From positions 1 through 35,344 of IMG/VR virus record IMGVR_UViG_3300028754_000006: a stretch of 35,344 nt of DNA, one strand, 5' to 3'. Positions within the stretch are counted from its first letter, which is position 1; each line of letters opens with the position of its first letter. Of the stretch, positions 1-6,900 are shown one piece after another. The notes under the pieces were generated by a model. That model did not search any database and was not told the DNA's origin. It saw nothing but the letters and a program-made list of their open reading frames with translations. Source of the DNA: a virus. The position numbers were made by a program, and so were the translations under genes.

Positions 1-444
1 GTGAGCGAGAACGCTCGGCAGGTCGTCACTGAGACGGTGCGGCTGAGTGACACCACCAACGCACTCATGATGTCGAACGACACGACGCTCTACGGCTGCA
101 CCTGGCCGAAGTGCAACTACGTCGTCGAGACGCGTGAGTCAGTGCCGCGTCATTACCGACAGCACAGCGGACAAGCCGCCCAACGGCGGCGGGCAGAACG
201 ACGACCGCGATCAGCAGTCGTCGTCAACGAAGTACTCGAAGCAGCATTGGCGTTGCTCGACATGGTGCAAGACCTTGTCGACAAACTCGATTCCTTCGAT
301 GCCGAGTTCACGGACATGCGACGACAGATCGCTGAACACGCGATCACCGTCGAAGGCTTGCGAATGCAGGCCGAAGTGAACCGTGAGAAGGCCGAGGCCT
401 ACGACCGTCTCCGACAGTTACTGAGTGTCGAAGATGCCACGTAA
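1..444 (+). CDS. Small C2H2 zinc-finger protein with coiled-coil tail
   Basis: A 147-residue protein read from a GTG at the first base of the window, so the true start could lie upstream. Residues 33-55 hold a classical C2H2 pattern: C33, C38, H51, H55 (C-x4-C-x12-H-x3-H). A basic stretch follows (about 58-72), then a predicted alpha-helical, acidic coiled-coil segment (about 78-145). A single zinc finger plus a helix suggests a DNA- or protein-binding accessory protein. Such fingers are common in small early proteins of actinophages, but no function is established here. It is the first of six overlapping plus-strand genes ending at 1898. The function is inferred only from the motif. Confidence 0.75.
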   Translation: MSENARQVVTETVRLSDTTNALMMSNDTTLYGCTWPKCNYVVETRESVPRHYRQHSGQAAQRRRAERRPRSAVVVNEVLEAALALLDMVQDLVDKLDSFDAEFTDMRRQIAEHAITVEGLRMQAEVNREKAEAYDRLRQLLSVEDAT

Positions 445-634
445 GCCGAAGCCACCCGTCGTCTTGTACGGCGCACCGCGGCGCGGCCGCAAACACGAGT
501 GCCCGCATTGTCACGGCGTTACCCGCGCCGTGAAGGGCACGTCGTTAGAGCAAGCGATCGCCAACCACGAAGCAACGTGTCCGGCGATCTTCCGAATCAA
601 CCCAGCAAAGAAAGGCAAACCCAATGGCAGATAA
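434..634 (+). CDS. Small basic putative zinc-binding protein
   Basis: A 66-residue protein from ATG 434. An in-frame GTG at 425 would add three residues, and neither start has a convincing ribosome binding site. It overlaps the end of the preceding gene by 11 nt, which suggests coupled translation. The N-terminus is Lys/Arg/Pro-rich. The centre carries a C-x2-C pair (CPHC) followed by H-x4-C (HEATC), a plausible single zinc site. The family is not recognised. Small size, basic charge and the position among other Cys/His-rich genes suggest a nucleic-acid-binding accessory role, which is inference. Confidence 0.65.
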   Translation: MPRKPKPPVVLYGAPRRGRKHECPHCHGVTRAVKGTSLEQAIANHEATCPAIFRINPAKKGKPNGR

Positions 635-1070
635 GAAGATGACCGACAAACAGCGACGAGAATCGCTGGCACAACAGGCAAGAGCGCGCGACCTTCCAGA
701 CGCATACCTGGACTGTCGATCACTCGGCCACGCCTGGCAAGAATGCGAGCCCGACCGACCTGCCAAGTTCGGCGAGCTACACGTCTACCAATGCCTGCGC
801 TGCCTCGGCATCCGCGATGACTTGATCGCCCCTCGCTTCGGCGAGTTGCTGTCACGCGGCTACCGACATGCGCCGGGATACATGCAGCCCGTACCCGAGG
901 ATGGCACCCGTCTGTTCTCGGCATCGGCGTTGCGAGCAGAACGTCGCCGCCGACGTGAGGAAGGCGTCCGTCAATACGCCCAGGTTCGTCAGTGGGACGA
1001 GTCAGTCACCCAACCAACATCACAACCCATTGTTCGCAAGAACGGAAGGAACGGTAAGACCCCATCATGA
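624..1070 (+). CDS. Conserved-type phage protein with CRSLGHAW and CxxC motifs
   Basis: A 148-residue protein starting at ATG 624. An AAAGAAAGG ribosome binding site lies 8 nt upstream and the 3' end of the previous gene is overlapped by 11 nt. The N-terminal helix is charged. Residues 31-60 contain C-R-S-L-G-H-A-W, then C-L-R-C, which looks like a C-x4-H...C-x2-C zinc site. The C-terminal half is Arg-rich with a helical basic patch around residue 105. From memory, similar small proteins with a CxxLGHxW signature are frequent and uncharacterised in actinophage genomes. The role is unknown, and the basic helix and zinc site suggest nucleic-acid contact. Confidence 0.8.
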   Translation: MADKKMTDKQRRESLAQQARARDLPDAYLDCRSLGHAWQECEPDRPAKFGELHVYQCLRCLGIRDDLIAPRFGELLSRGYRHAPGYMQPVPEDGTRLFSASALRAERRRRREEGVRQYAQVRQWDESVTQPTSQPIVRKNGRNGKTPS

Positions 1071-1522
1071 ACAAGATTCATCAACTCAGGTTTCGCGCAG
1101 TGGCCGACATGATCGAAGCCAACGACGGCTTCGACTACAGCATCTGGGCAGCCCGCAACATGGATGACGACGAGAGCGGCATCATGTTCATGGACAAGCT
1201 GGACGACGTCGGCGGACTCGACGCGACGTGCGGCGCGGTCGGCTGTATCGCCGGGTGGGCGGCAACCGTCGCCCTCCGCAACGGCTGGCAACCTCGCGGG
1301 CCGTTGAGCGAACACTGGCACGACATGACCGTCGCCCAATACGCCGGGGAATACCTCGGACTCGACACCATGCAGCAGGACCGGCTGTTCCTCGGTGACG
1401 CGATGCGCGCCGCCGGACTCTACGACAACCGCATCTCGCTGGAAGCGGTCCGCGAGGAAGCGACCGGCGCCGAGGCAGCCAAGCTGCTGCGGATGGTGGC
1501 AGACGGCGAGGTCACGCTGTGA
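1067..1522 (+). CDS. Hypothetical phage protein with CGAVGCIAGWA motif
   Basis: A 151-residue protein whose ATG overlaps the preceding stop in an ATGA arrangement. The notable segment is the Cys-containing turn CGAVGCIAGWAA near residues 55-66, followed by an acidic, helical C-terminal half. Proteins with a C-G-x3-C-I-A-G-W signature occur in many phages and some bacterial genomes as uncharacterised proteins; that is recalled, not searched. No signal peptide or clear membrane segment is visible. It sits mid-operon between two zinc-motif proteins, so co-expression in the early phase is likely. Confidence 0.8.
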   Translation: MNKIHQLRFRAVADMIEANDGFDYSIWAARNMDDDESGIMFMDKLDDVGGLDATCGAVGCIAGWAATVALRNGWQPRGPLSEHWHDMTVAQYAGEYLGLDTMQQDRLFLGDAMRAAGLYDNRISLEAVREEATGAEAAKLLRMVADGEVTL

Positions 1523-1734
1523 CGCCGCCAGCAGATACCCCATCAGGGCAGGGTCCCGATCCGTTGGTGACGATGGTGTCGGGCTACGTGATCGGCAGCT
1601 TGCTGCACGGCGGGCTCGACCTGTCGTTGATCAGCGTCGACGCATCGACCAACGACAACCGCGCCACGTTCGTCGTGGAAGGCAAGCACACCCGCAAGCG
1701 GCTGAGCGTGTCAATCCGGGAGTTGCACGAATGA
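1519..1734 (+). CDS. Small hypothetical protein
   Basis: A 71-residue protein from a GTG that overlaps the previous stop as GTGA. The N-terminus is Pro/Gly-rich. A hydrophobic stretch around residues 18-30 (MVSGYVIGSLLHGG) and an alternating beta-like C-terminal part (ATFVVEGKHTRKRLSVSI) follow. It is too short and polar for a confident membrane call. No family was recognised. The coupled start and the frame-consistent overlap with both neighbours make it very likely translated. Confidence 0.65.
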   Translation: MTPPADTPSGQGPDPLVTMVSGYVIGSLLHGGLDLSLISVDASTNDNRATFVVEGKHTRKRLSVSIRELHE

Positions 1735-1898
1735 GCGATCCGATCTGCAATCACCGTTGGGAAGCACCGCGAGTCGAGACCCCGAACTCGATGCCAGTGA
1801 CCCATGTGTGTGCGCTGTCAGTCAGCGAGCCAACCATGACCCACAACGGCGAGCATCGTTGCAGTTGTGGTGCGGTCCTCTCACTGTTCGATGAGTGA
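1731..1898 (+). CDS. 55-aa Cys/His-rich micro-protein
   Basis: A 55-residue protein whose ATG (1731) overlaps the preceding stop as ATGA. Five Cys and His groups are spread along it: C6 with H8, H25 with C27, H38 and H42, then C44 and C46 in CSCGA. This suggests one or two zinc sites. The family is unknown. It is the last gene of the left plus-strand operon. Its stop at 1898 lies 8 nt before the conserved 19-bp palindrome and 37 nt before the terminator hairpin. Confidence 0.65.
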   Translation: MSDPICNHRWEAPRVETPNSMPVTHVCALSVSEPTMTHNGEHRCSCGAVLSLFDE

Positions 1899-1906
1899 GT
1901 AGCGTT

Positions 1907-1925
1907 CCACTCACCTGGTGAGTGG
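1907..1925. promoter_or_regulatory. 19-bp palindrome (operator-like site), copy 1
   Basis: CCACTCACCTGGTGAGTGG is a perfect palindrome around a central T, and the flanking T/A extend it by one base pair each side. It fits inside the 30-nt gap between the stop of the left plus-strand operon (1898) and the stop of the convergent minus-strand operon (1929). An identical 19-mer lies at 34746-34764, with one-mismatch copies at 27894-27912 and 34903-34921. Recurrence at operon boundaries argues for a protein-binding site rather than a simple terminator stem. Placement between convergent genes resembles stoperators of temperate actinophages, an analogy only. Confidence 0.8.
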
Positions 1926-1928
1926 ACT

Positions 1929-2108
1929 TCACCGAGAGGCCCCGTCATCTTCGGATGGCGGGGCCTCTTTCGCGTCCCGGCGCAGGCGCGGACGCTCAAA
2001 CGTGGCGAGCACGGCGCGGGCGAGCCGCAACGTCGCCACCGCTCCCAACACCAACCCGAGCGCGAATGTGCCAGCGAGAGTGACCGCGTCCCACTGAACA
2101 TCGCGCAC
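1929..2108 (-). CDS. Small membrane protein, holin candidate
   Basis: A 59-residue protein from GTG 2108, starting 4 nt after the endolysin stop (2112). One strongly hydrophobic segment (about residues 9-25, TLAGTFALGLVLGAVAT) is followed by a basic stretch (RLARAVLATFERPRLRRD) and a charged, Asp/Glu-rich tail. A short N-terminus, one membrane helix and a charged cytoplasmic tail directly after an endolysin is typical of phage holin or lysis accessory proteins, so that is the favoured role. Its last codons contain the terminator hairpin of the convergent operon. The start has no strong ribosome binding site, and an alternative ATG at 2112 in another frame gives a less protein-like product. 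Confidence 0.6.
   Translation of the reverse strand: MRDVQWDAVTLAGTFALGLVLGAVATLRLARAVLATFERPRLRRDAKEAPPSEDDGASR
1936..1970 (+). terminator. Rho-independent terminator with UUCG loop
   Basis: A 14-bp stem, GAGGCCCCGTCATC paired with GATGGCGGGGCCTC (one G-U wobble), closes a TTCG tetraloop and is followed by TTT. It ends the left plus-strand operon. The hairpin lies inside the last codons of the convergent minus-strand gene, so each strand's transcript carries it; the run of T is only on the plus strand. Confidence 0.85.
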
Positions 2109-2111
2109 TCA

Positions 2112-3041
2112 TCAAATCCGAATGCCCAGCGCTTCGATCACGTTGGCACCAACGTCTCGCACATCGCCCCATCCGTTGACGCGCTGCCCTTCGGTGTTGA
2201 CGAACCGGAAGCAATCATCCTTGGCGAGCAACACCTTGACGTTGAAGTCATCCTCGCTCGGCGTGTAGCGGGTCATCCCGTCACCGATCCAGGCGGTGCC
2301 GTTCTCATCGAGTGCTACGACCATGCTCTTGTCATCCTCTCCTATCGGTGGTGCCGGTTCGCCCGGTTGCGGCTGCGGCGGCGGGGTTGGTTCGGGGCCA
2401 GGGTCCGGGCCAGGCAGTGGTGGTTCGGCTCCGGCGCGACTGGCGGCTTCACCCTCGACGTCGTCCTGCGACCAGGTGCCGCTCGACGTGACAGAGGTTG
2501 GTCGCCACGGCCCCTGGACGGCAGAGGCCGTGGCGGGGTCGATCTTACGATCCGGTGCGTAGTACTGGTGCATACACACATCGGTGGGATTCAGCCCGAG
2601 CCGACGACAGAGCATGTTCGAGAGCAGGAAGTAGGCGTCGATCTGTGCTTGCGGCCACGGCTCGCCGACGCCGTTGTTGGCAGCCTCGATCGACACCGCG
2701 TAGGTGTTCATCGAATCCTTGGGGACGTTGCCTTTGCTGAACCCGACCGGCCCGCCTTTGCCGTTGGTGTTCGTCGCCCCGCCCGCACAGACCCACACTT
2801 CGCCCTCACGCGTCAGGAGTAGGTTGCTGATCGGTGCGTCTGGGGAGTTGTGACAGATGTAGTTGGCGTCGTTGGCCGGAGTGGCTTTGGACGCGGTGTG
2901 ATGCCACATCACACAGAAAGGGCGGTCCGGCTCATACCCACCTGATGATCTGGCTCGATGCTGCCAACCGTCCATCTCGACCACTCTGAGTCCCTCAGCG
3001 CGGCACCAGTCAGCAAGCTGTGTCAGGTACTTAGTGCCCAA
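2112..3041 (-). CDS. Endolysin, N-acetylmuramoyl-L-alanine amidase (PGRP/amidase_2 type)
   Basis: A 309-residue protein. The N-terminal 175 residues match the amidase_2/PGRP fold: WHHTA with zinc-ligand candidate H47 or H48, H158 in MHQYYAP, and K166/D168 in DRKIDP as the catalytic or third-ligand region. It should cleave the amide between MurNAc and L-Ala in peptidoglycan at lysis. A Pro-rich linker (about 208-235) leads to a C-terminal domain of about 75 residues (SMVVALDENGTAW...), probably for cell-wall binding. The start is a TTG at 3041 that overlaps the upstream HNH gene by 19 nt, with GAGAGG upstream. There is no signal peptide, consistent with holin-dependent release. Confidence 0.93.
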   Translation of the reverse strand: MGTKYLTQLADWCRAEGLRVVEMDGWQHRARSSGGYEPDRPFCVMWHHTASKATPANDANYICHNSPDAPISNLLLTREGEVWVCAGGATNTNGKGGPVGFSKGNVPKDSMNTYAVSIEAANNGVGEPWPQAQIDAYFLLSNMLCRRLGLNPTDVCMHQYYAPDRKIDPATASAVQGPWRPTSVTSSGTWSQDDVEGEAASRAGAEPPLPGPDPGPEPTPPPQPQPGEPAPPIGEDDKSMVVALDENGTAWIGDGMTRYTPSEDDFNVKVLLAKDDCFRFVNTEGQRVNGWGDVRDVGANVIEALGIRI

Positions 3042-3436
3042 CGGCGTGCCTCTCTCTCTCGCTCGCGATGGCAGGTACGGCAGACCTGTGATCCATCTGA
3101 TCTGATCCTGGTGTTCTCGGGTGTGAACTCATGGCCGTGTTTGCAATGCGTCTTGCGGTGACCGTGGTTCCCACGATGTCGACCCTTGGCAACCATGTCG
3201 GCCGAGTTGTCGGCGGCGGTCCCCAGAAATAAATGATCGAGTCGATAGCAGGCAGGGTTGTCGCAACGATGCAATACGAACACGCCATCTGGGATGGGCC
3301 CGTTGGCTTCCTCCCATGCTGCTCGGTGGACGTACTCGTAACGCGCATTCGCCCGCCCGGTGCCCTTGATATAGCGATGGCCGTAGCCGCTGGCGACTCG
3401 CGCTCCGGTCCACTCGATGCACGGTGTGGTGACCAT
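3023..3436 (-). CDS. HNH endonuclease (free-standing homing type)
   Basis: A 137-residue HNH protein. The core shows H37 (YVHRAAW), then the L-H-R-C-D-N-P-A-C block with H56, C58, N60 and C63, and H68 in DHLFLG. The usual DH pair is LHR here. The C-terminus adds a second zinc module (C98, H102, C119, C122). Genes of this kind are mobile and cut DNA at specific or nicking sites to spread into new phages. It overlaps the endolysin start and follows a 10-nt gap after the upstream gene, which suggests insertion into the lysis operon. A remnant of a related gene lies at 3829-3924. Confidence 0.9.
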   Translation of the reverse strand: MVTTPCIEWTGARVASGYGHRYIKGTGRANARYEYVHRAAWEEANGPIPDGVFVLHRCDNPACYRLDHLFLGTAADNSADMVAKGRHRGNHGHRKTHCKHGHEFTPENTRIRSDGSQVCRTCHREREREARRWALST

Positions 3437-3447
3437 AACGCACCATG

Positions 3448-3717
3448 CTACTCATGTCGCGACCGCTCTCTGAGCGTCGGCAAATCCTCACGAAGTTGAT
3501 CGAGTCGTAGCTGCTGGCGTTCATCGAGTTGCTCACGGATGCGCTGGTAAGCGCTGGCTCGCTGTTCGATGCTGGCGATCAGATCGTCGATCGGACGGAT
3601 GCCACGGGAAGCGTCAAGCGCATCGAGCCGCATGACCAAGTTCCGTGCCATGTCTTCGGCACGATCCCCCGCGTCGAAACTGTCTTCCGGCTCCCAATCG
3701 AACCGGTCGAAGCTCAC
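3448..3717 (-). CDS. Small acidic coiled-coil protein
   Basis: An 89-residue protein from a GTG at 3717 that overlaps the stop of the upstream 42-residue gene (GTGA). The first 20 residues are acidic and aromatic (FDRFDWEPEDSFD). The rest is a predicted amphipathic helix or coiled coil rich in Arg, Gln, Leu and Glu (about 45-85). No family was recognised. Its place between virion genes and the lysis genes suggests a minor virion or lysis-accessory role, but the sequence does not show one. Confidence 0.7.
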   Translation of the reverse strand: MSFDRFDWEPEDSFDAGDRAEDMARNLVMRLDALDASRGIRPIDDLIASIEQRASAYQRIREQLDERQQLRLDQLREDLPTLRERSRHE

Positions 3718-3842
3718 TTCTTACCTCGCCGTGCCTGACTGGCCTTGATCGCTCGACCCTGGCGTGCCGCCTTCGCCTTGGTCTTGTAGGTCTTGCCTTT
3801 CGATCCGAACTTGTAGCCGCCGGATATCTTATGAACGGGCAA
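3714..3842 (-). CDS. 42-aa very basic phage protein (SGGYKFGSKGKTYKTKAKA type)
   Basis: A 42-residue protein from a TTG at 3842, with a GAAGGGG-like ribosome binding site about 10 nt upstream; an in-frame GTG at 3851 is an alternative. The sequence has I-S-G-G-Y-K-F-G followed by S-K-G-K-T-Y-K-T-K-A-K-A-A-R-Q-G-R-A-I. This motif order (SGGYxxG...TKAKAxxQxRAI) recurs in tiny basic proteins of many unrelated phages, where the function is unknown; that is recalled, not searched. Net charge is strongly positive, so nucleic-acid binding is plausible. Its stop overlaps the next GTG. Confidence 0.7.
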   Translation of the reverse strand: MPVHKISGGYKFGSKGKTYKTKAKAARQGRAIKASQARRGKK

Positions 3843-3924
3843 CGTGACCACCCCTTCCCTTGCTCAGCATGTCTTGCATGTTGTCGGTCTGATCACCGAG
3901 AAACAGATGGCTTGTGCAACTCAT
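3829..3924 (-). pseudogene. C-terminal remnant of an HNH endonuclease
   Basis: The 31-codon open frame from ATG 3924 reads SHLFLGDQTDNMQDMLSKGR, which closely parallels DHLFLGTAADNSADMVAKGR of the intact HNH gene at 3023-3436. That is the helix after the HNH core. Everything upstream (the H-N-H active-site part) is missing: the frame begins 3 nt after the stop of the 1,849-residue gene. It overlaps the start of the 42-residue gene. The simplest reading is an HNH gene that once sat here and decayed. It differs enough from the intact copy not to be a recent duplication. Confidence 0.75.
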
Positions 3925-3926
3925 TC

Positions 3927-6900
3927 TCAGCCTCCAACTGCGGCACGTCGCCGTGCCTGATCGCGTTGCTCGAAGTATCGGTTCATCGCTTCTGACTGCA
4001 TCTGCTTGTCGCTGATCGTGCGCACCGGCGCGCCCAGGAACCGTAGCCACGATTCGGCGAGGCGGTCGTCGCCGGTGCCGCCAGTGGTGCCTGGCACCAA
4101 CCGATCGAGTCGGCTCAACGGCGGGATCGTGGCGGTCAGTGCGTTCATCGCCTTGTCGTCAATGAACCAACCGTTCGGCCCGTGCTCGGCGGCGCCGAAT
4201 GCCGCCAACAGGGGAGCGATCGGCGTCAACGCTCCTGCCGGTGACACGTCTTCGGGCCCGTACCGCTGGCCGGTGAAGAAATCCTGTCCGGCCATGTACT
4301 CCAAGGGGGCGGTCAGGATCGGGTTGAACTCACTCAGCACCTGGCCCGGCGACTCGCCCGTCAACGGACCGGCGAGGCGCGAGATGTCCTGCTGCAACCG
4401 CAGGTGTGGCAGGTCGGGTTGCATCACGACGGGCATCCCACCGGCGGCACCGGGCAGCCAGTCCGGCGTTGTCAGTCCGGTGTTGAAGCCGCCGCCTTCC
4501 TCGATGTACTCGGGTAGGAACTCGGGGTTGGGCACCGAGAAGTTGCGCACGAAGCTGGCGTAGCGGTTGTAAATCTTGGGCCGCGTCCACATCTGCGTGA
4601 ACTGCAGCGGCATGTTGCGCGACGTGAACGTCCAGAACGGGATGTAACGCTTGGCCTTCTCGTCGAACTCGGAGACCTGGCTGTAGTCGAAGTGGACGCG
4701 CGTGATCCGCTGCAGCGCATCGTTGGTCGAGCCGCCCGGCACCGTCGTGTTCAACGCCAGCGCCAGGCGCTGCGGGCCTTCCACCCAATCCTGACCGAAG
4801 CTCTGGCTGCGCTTGGTGGCGCGGTTGGCGAACAACCCTTCCTTGGCGCGGGTCATTCCGGTCGACAGTTCGCCGACGCCCGCCTCGAAGAACTGACCGC
4901 CCGAGCCCGACGCCAGCACCGCCTTGAAGGCGTCTTGGACTTCGGTGTCCTGGCGGCGCAGCCATTCGATCGGCTCGTCGGTGGTGGCGAACTCACGCCA
5001 CAGCCGCAGCGACCGCATCTGCTCGCCGGAGGTCACGCCTTCGGTGAAGTTCATGAAGATCGCCGACAGTGCGTTGCGGACATGGAAGCCGGGTGAGAGC
5101 GTGGCGTAGGTCTTGAAGAAGTTGGTGTACAGCGTCATCAGCCGACCGAAGCGCTTGTCTTCCAGACCACGCCGCAGCGCCAGGTACGACTTCTTCAACT
5201 CCTTGGAGATGATCACGTCGCCGCCGTCCCACAGCATCTCGTAGGCATCGTTGAGCATCGGCACCAACACCGGCTTCAAGTCGCCCTTGTTGGCTGCCTT
5301 CAACATCTTGTTGACTTCCATCAGCGGGATGTCGACGTCGTTGGTGAGGTCGGCGAGGGTGCCCTCGTAGCTGTGCAGCACCGCTTCGATGCGCTTCATC
5401 TCGGGCTGGTCACCGAGCGGGTTGGCACGCACGATCTTGTTCAGGTCTTCGATCACGCGGTGCATCGGCTGCGCCTCGTAGGACGGGATCGCTCCCGCCT
5501 TGGCAGCGGTCAGCCGGGTCGCCGCCGACTTCGCTTCCTTCTTGGTCTGGGTCACCATCCCCCACGCCGTGGGCGGCGTCAGTAGACCTTCGACGCGACG
5601 ACTGATCTGGGCGTGGCGGGCGCGTGCCGCTTCCTGATCCTTGATCGCCGCCAGGTAATCGGTGCGGACGTGACCGATCGCCTGGTCAACCTCGTCGATG
5701 TAGGCCCGTTGCGCTTCACGCTTGGCCTGCAGCGGTGCCTGCCGGGTGGCAACGTCGGCGGCTTCTTCCATCCCCCGGCGACCTTCTTCGATCGTGATCC
5801 CGGCCATCTCCTGTTCGACGCGCGACACCCGCTGCGGGGGCGTTCCGATCGTCGGCGGCGCGGGCGGGACGCGACCGGTCAGCGTCCCCTGCGCCTCAGC
5901 CAACTCGGCTGCGGTCTGCTGCATCGCCGGGCGCCGCAACGCAACTTCGGCTGCGGCGCGTGCCTCGGTGTCGGCGAACTCGGCTTCGCGGGCTGCGACC
6001 TCTTGCTCGATCGCGGTGTAACGCGGATGTTCGGCCGGTGCGGTCGGTGCCGCCTTGGCGATGATGTCGGCACGCTTCGCTTCCAGTTCGGCGACCGTGC
6101 GTTCCGCCTCATCGACTTGACGCACGACGTCGGCGTGGTCGGCCAGCCACTTGCGGATCGTCTTTGCCTCGGCCTCGAACCCACGCTTGGCTGCTGCCTG
6201 CGCCGACGTGCGCCGGGCAGCCCCCTCAGCCGGGGCGGTCTTGGCGATCGCGTCTTCCAACGTCCGCAGCCGCGTCCGGTTGAACAGGTAGGTCTTGCTG
6301 TCGCGCCGCCCCAGAACCCGCTGGGCAGCGTTGAGCGCTTTGGTGTCAGCCGGGTCCAGTCCAGCACCGGCGGCAGCAGCAGCGGCCTTGTCGCCCCACT
6401 GGCGCCACGTTCCGTCAGGCTGTTTGACCCAGCCACGATCCTTCAACGCCAGCTTCCAGTCTTCGAGGTCACGGAAAGCGCGCTCGGCGGCTTCGCGCTG
6501 CGAGGCGGTGACACGCGCGATCTGTTCCTCGTCACGCTGGCGCCGAGCCAACGTCTCCAACGCCCGCTGGACCGGGTCCTTGGCTTCGCGCTCGATTGCC
6601 CGGCCGTGCTGCTGGCCGACCTTCTCGGCCTGTTCGCGGAAGCGTTTGGCACCGTCGTCGACGCGCTTGATTTCGGCACGGCGGGCGGCGATCTGGCGCG
6701 GGTTGGTGAGCATGTTGGAATCGAGGTCACGCTGCAGTTGGAAGCCGAGCCGTTCCGATTCTTCTTCGAGTGCTTCTGCCTGCTGCTCGTAGATCGTGCG
6801 CCGCTTCGCCAATGACTCGGCCTGCGACATCTCGCCGCGCATCCGCGACTGCACCTTCTCGCTGTTGGCACGCAGCGTCTGGCGCGCCTGCTCGACCTTG

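Noticed and set aside
2296-2822. Plus-strand frames opposite the endolysin
   Set aside because: Antisense; the Pro/Gly linker of the endolysin generates a Gly/Ser-rich shadow frame.
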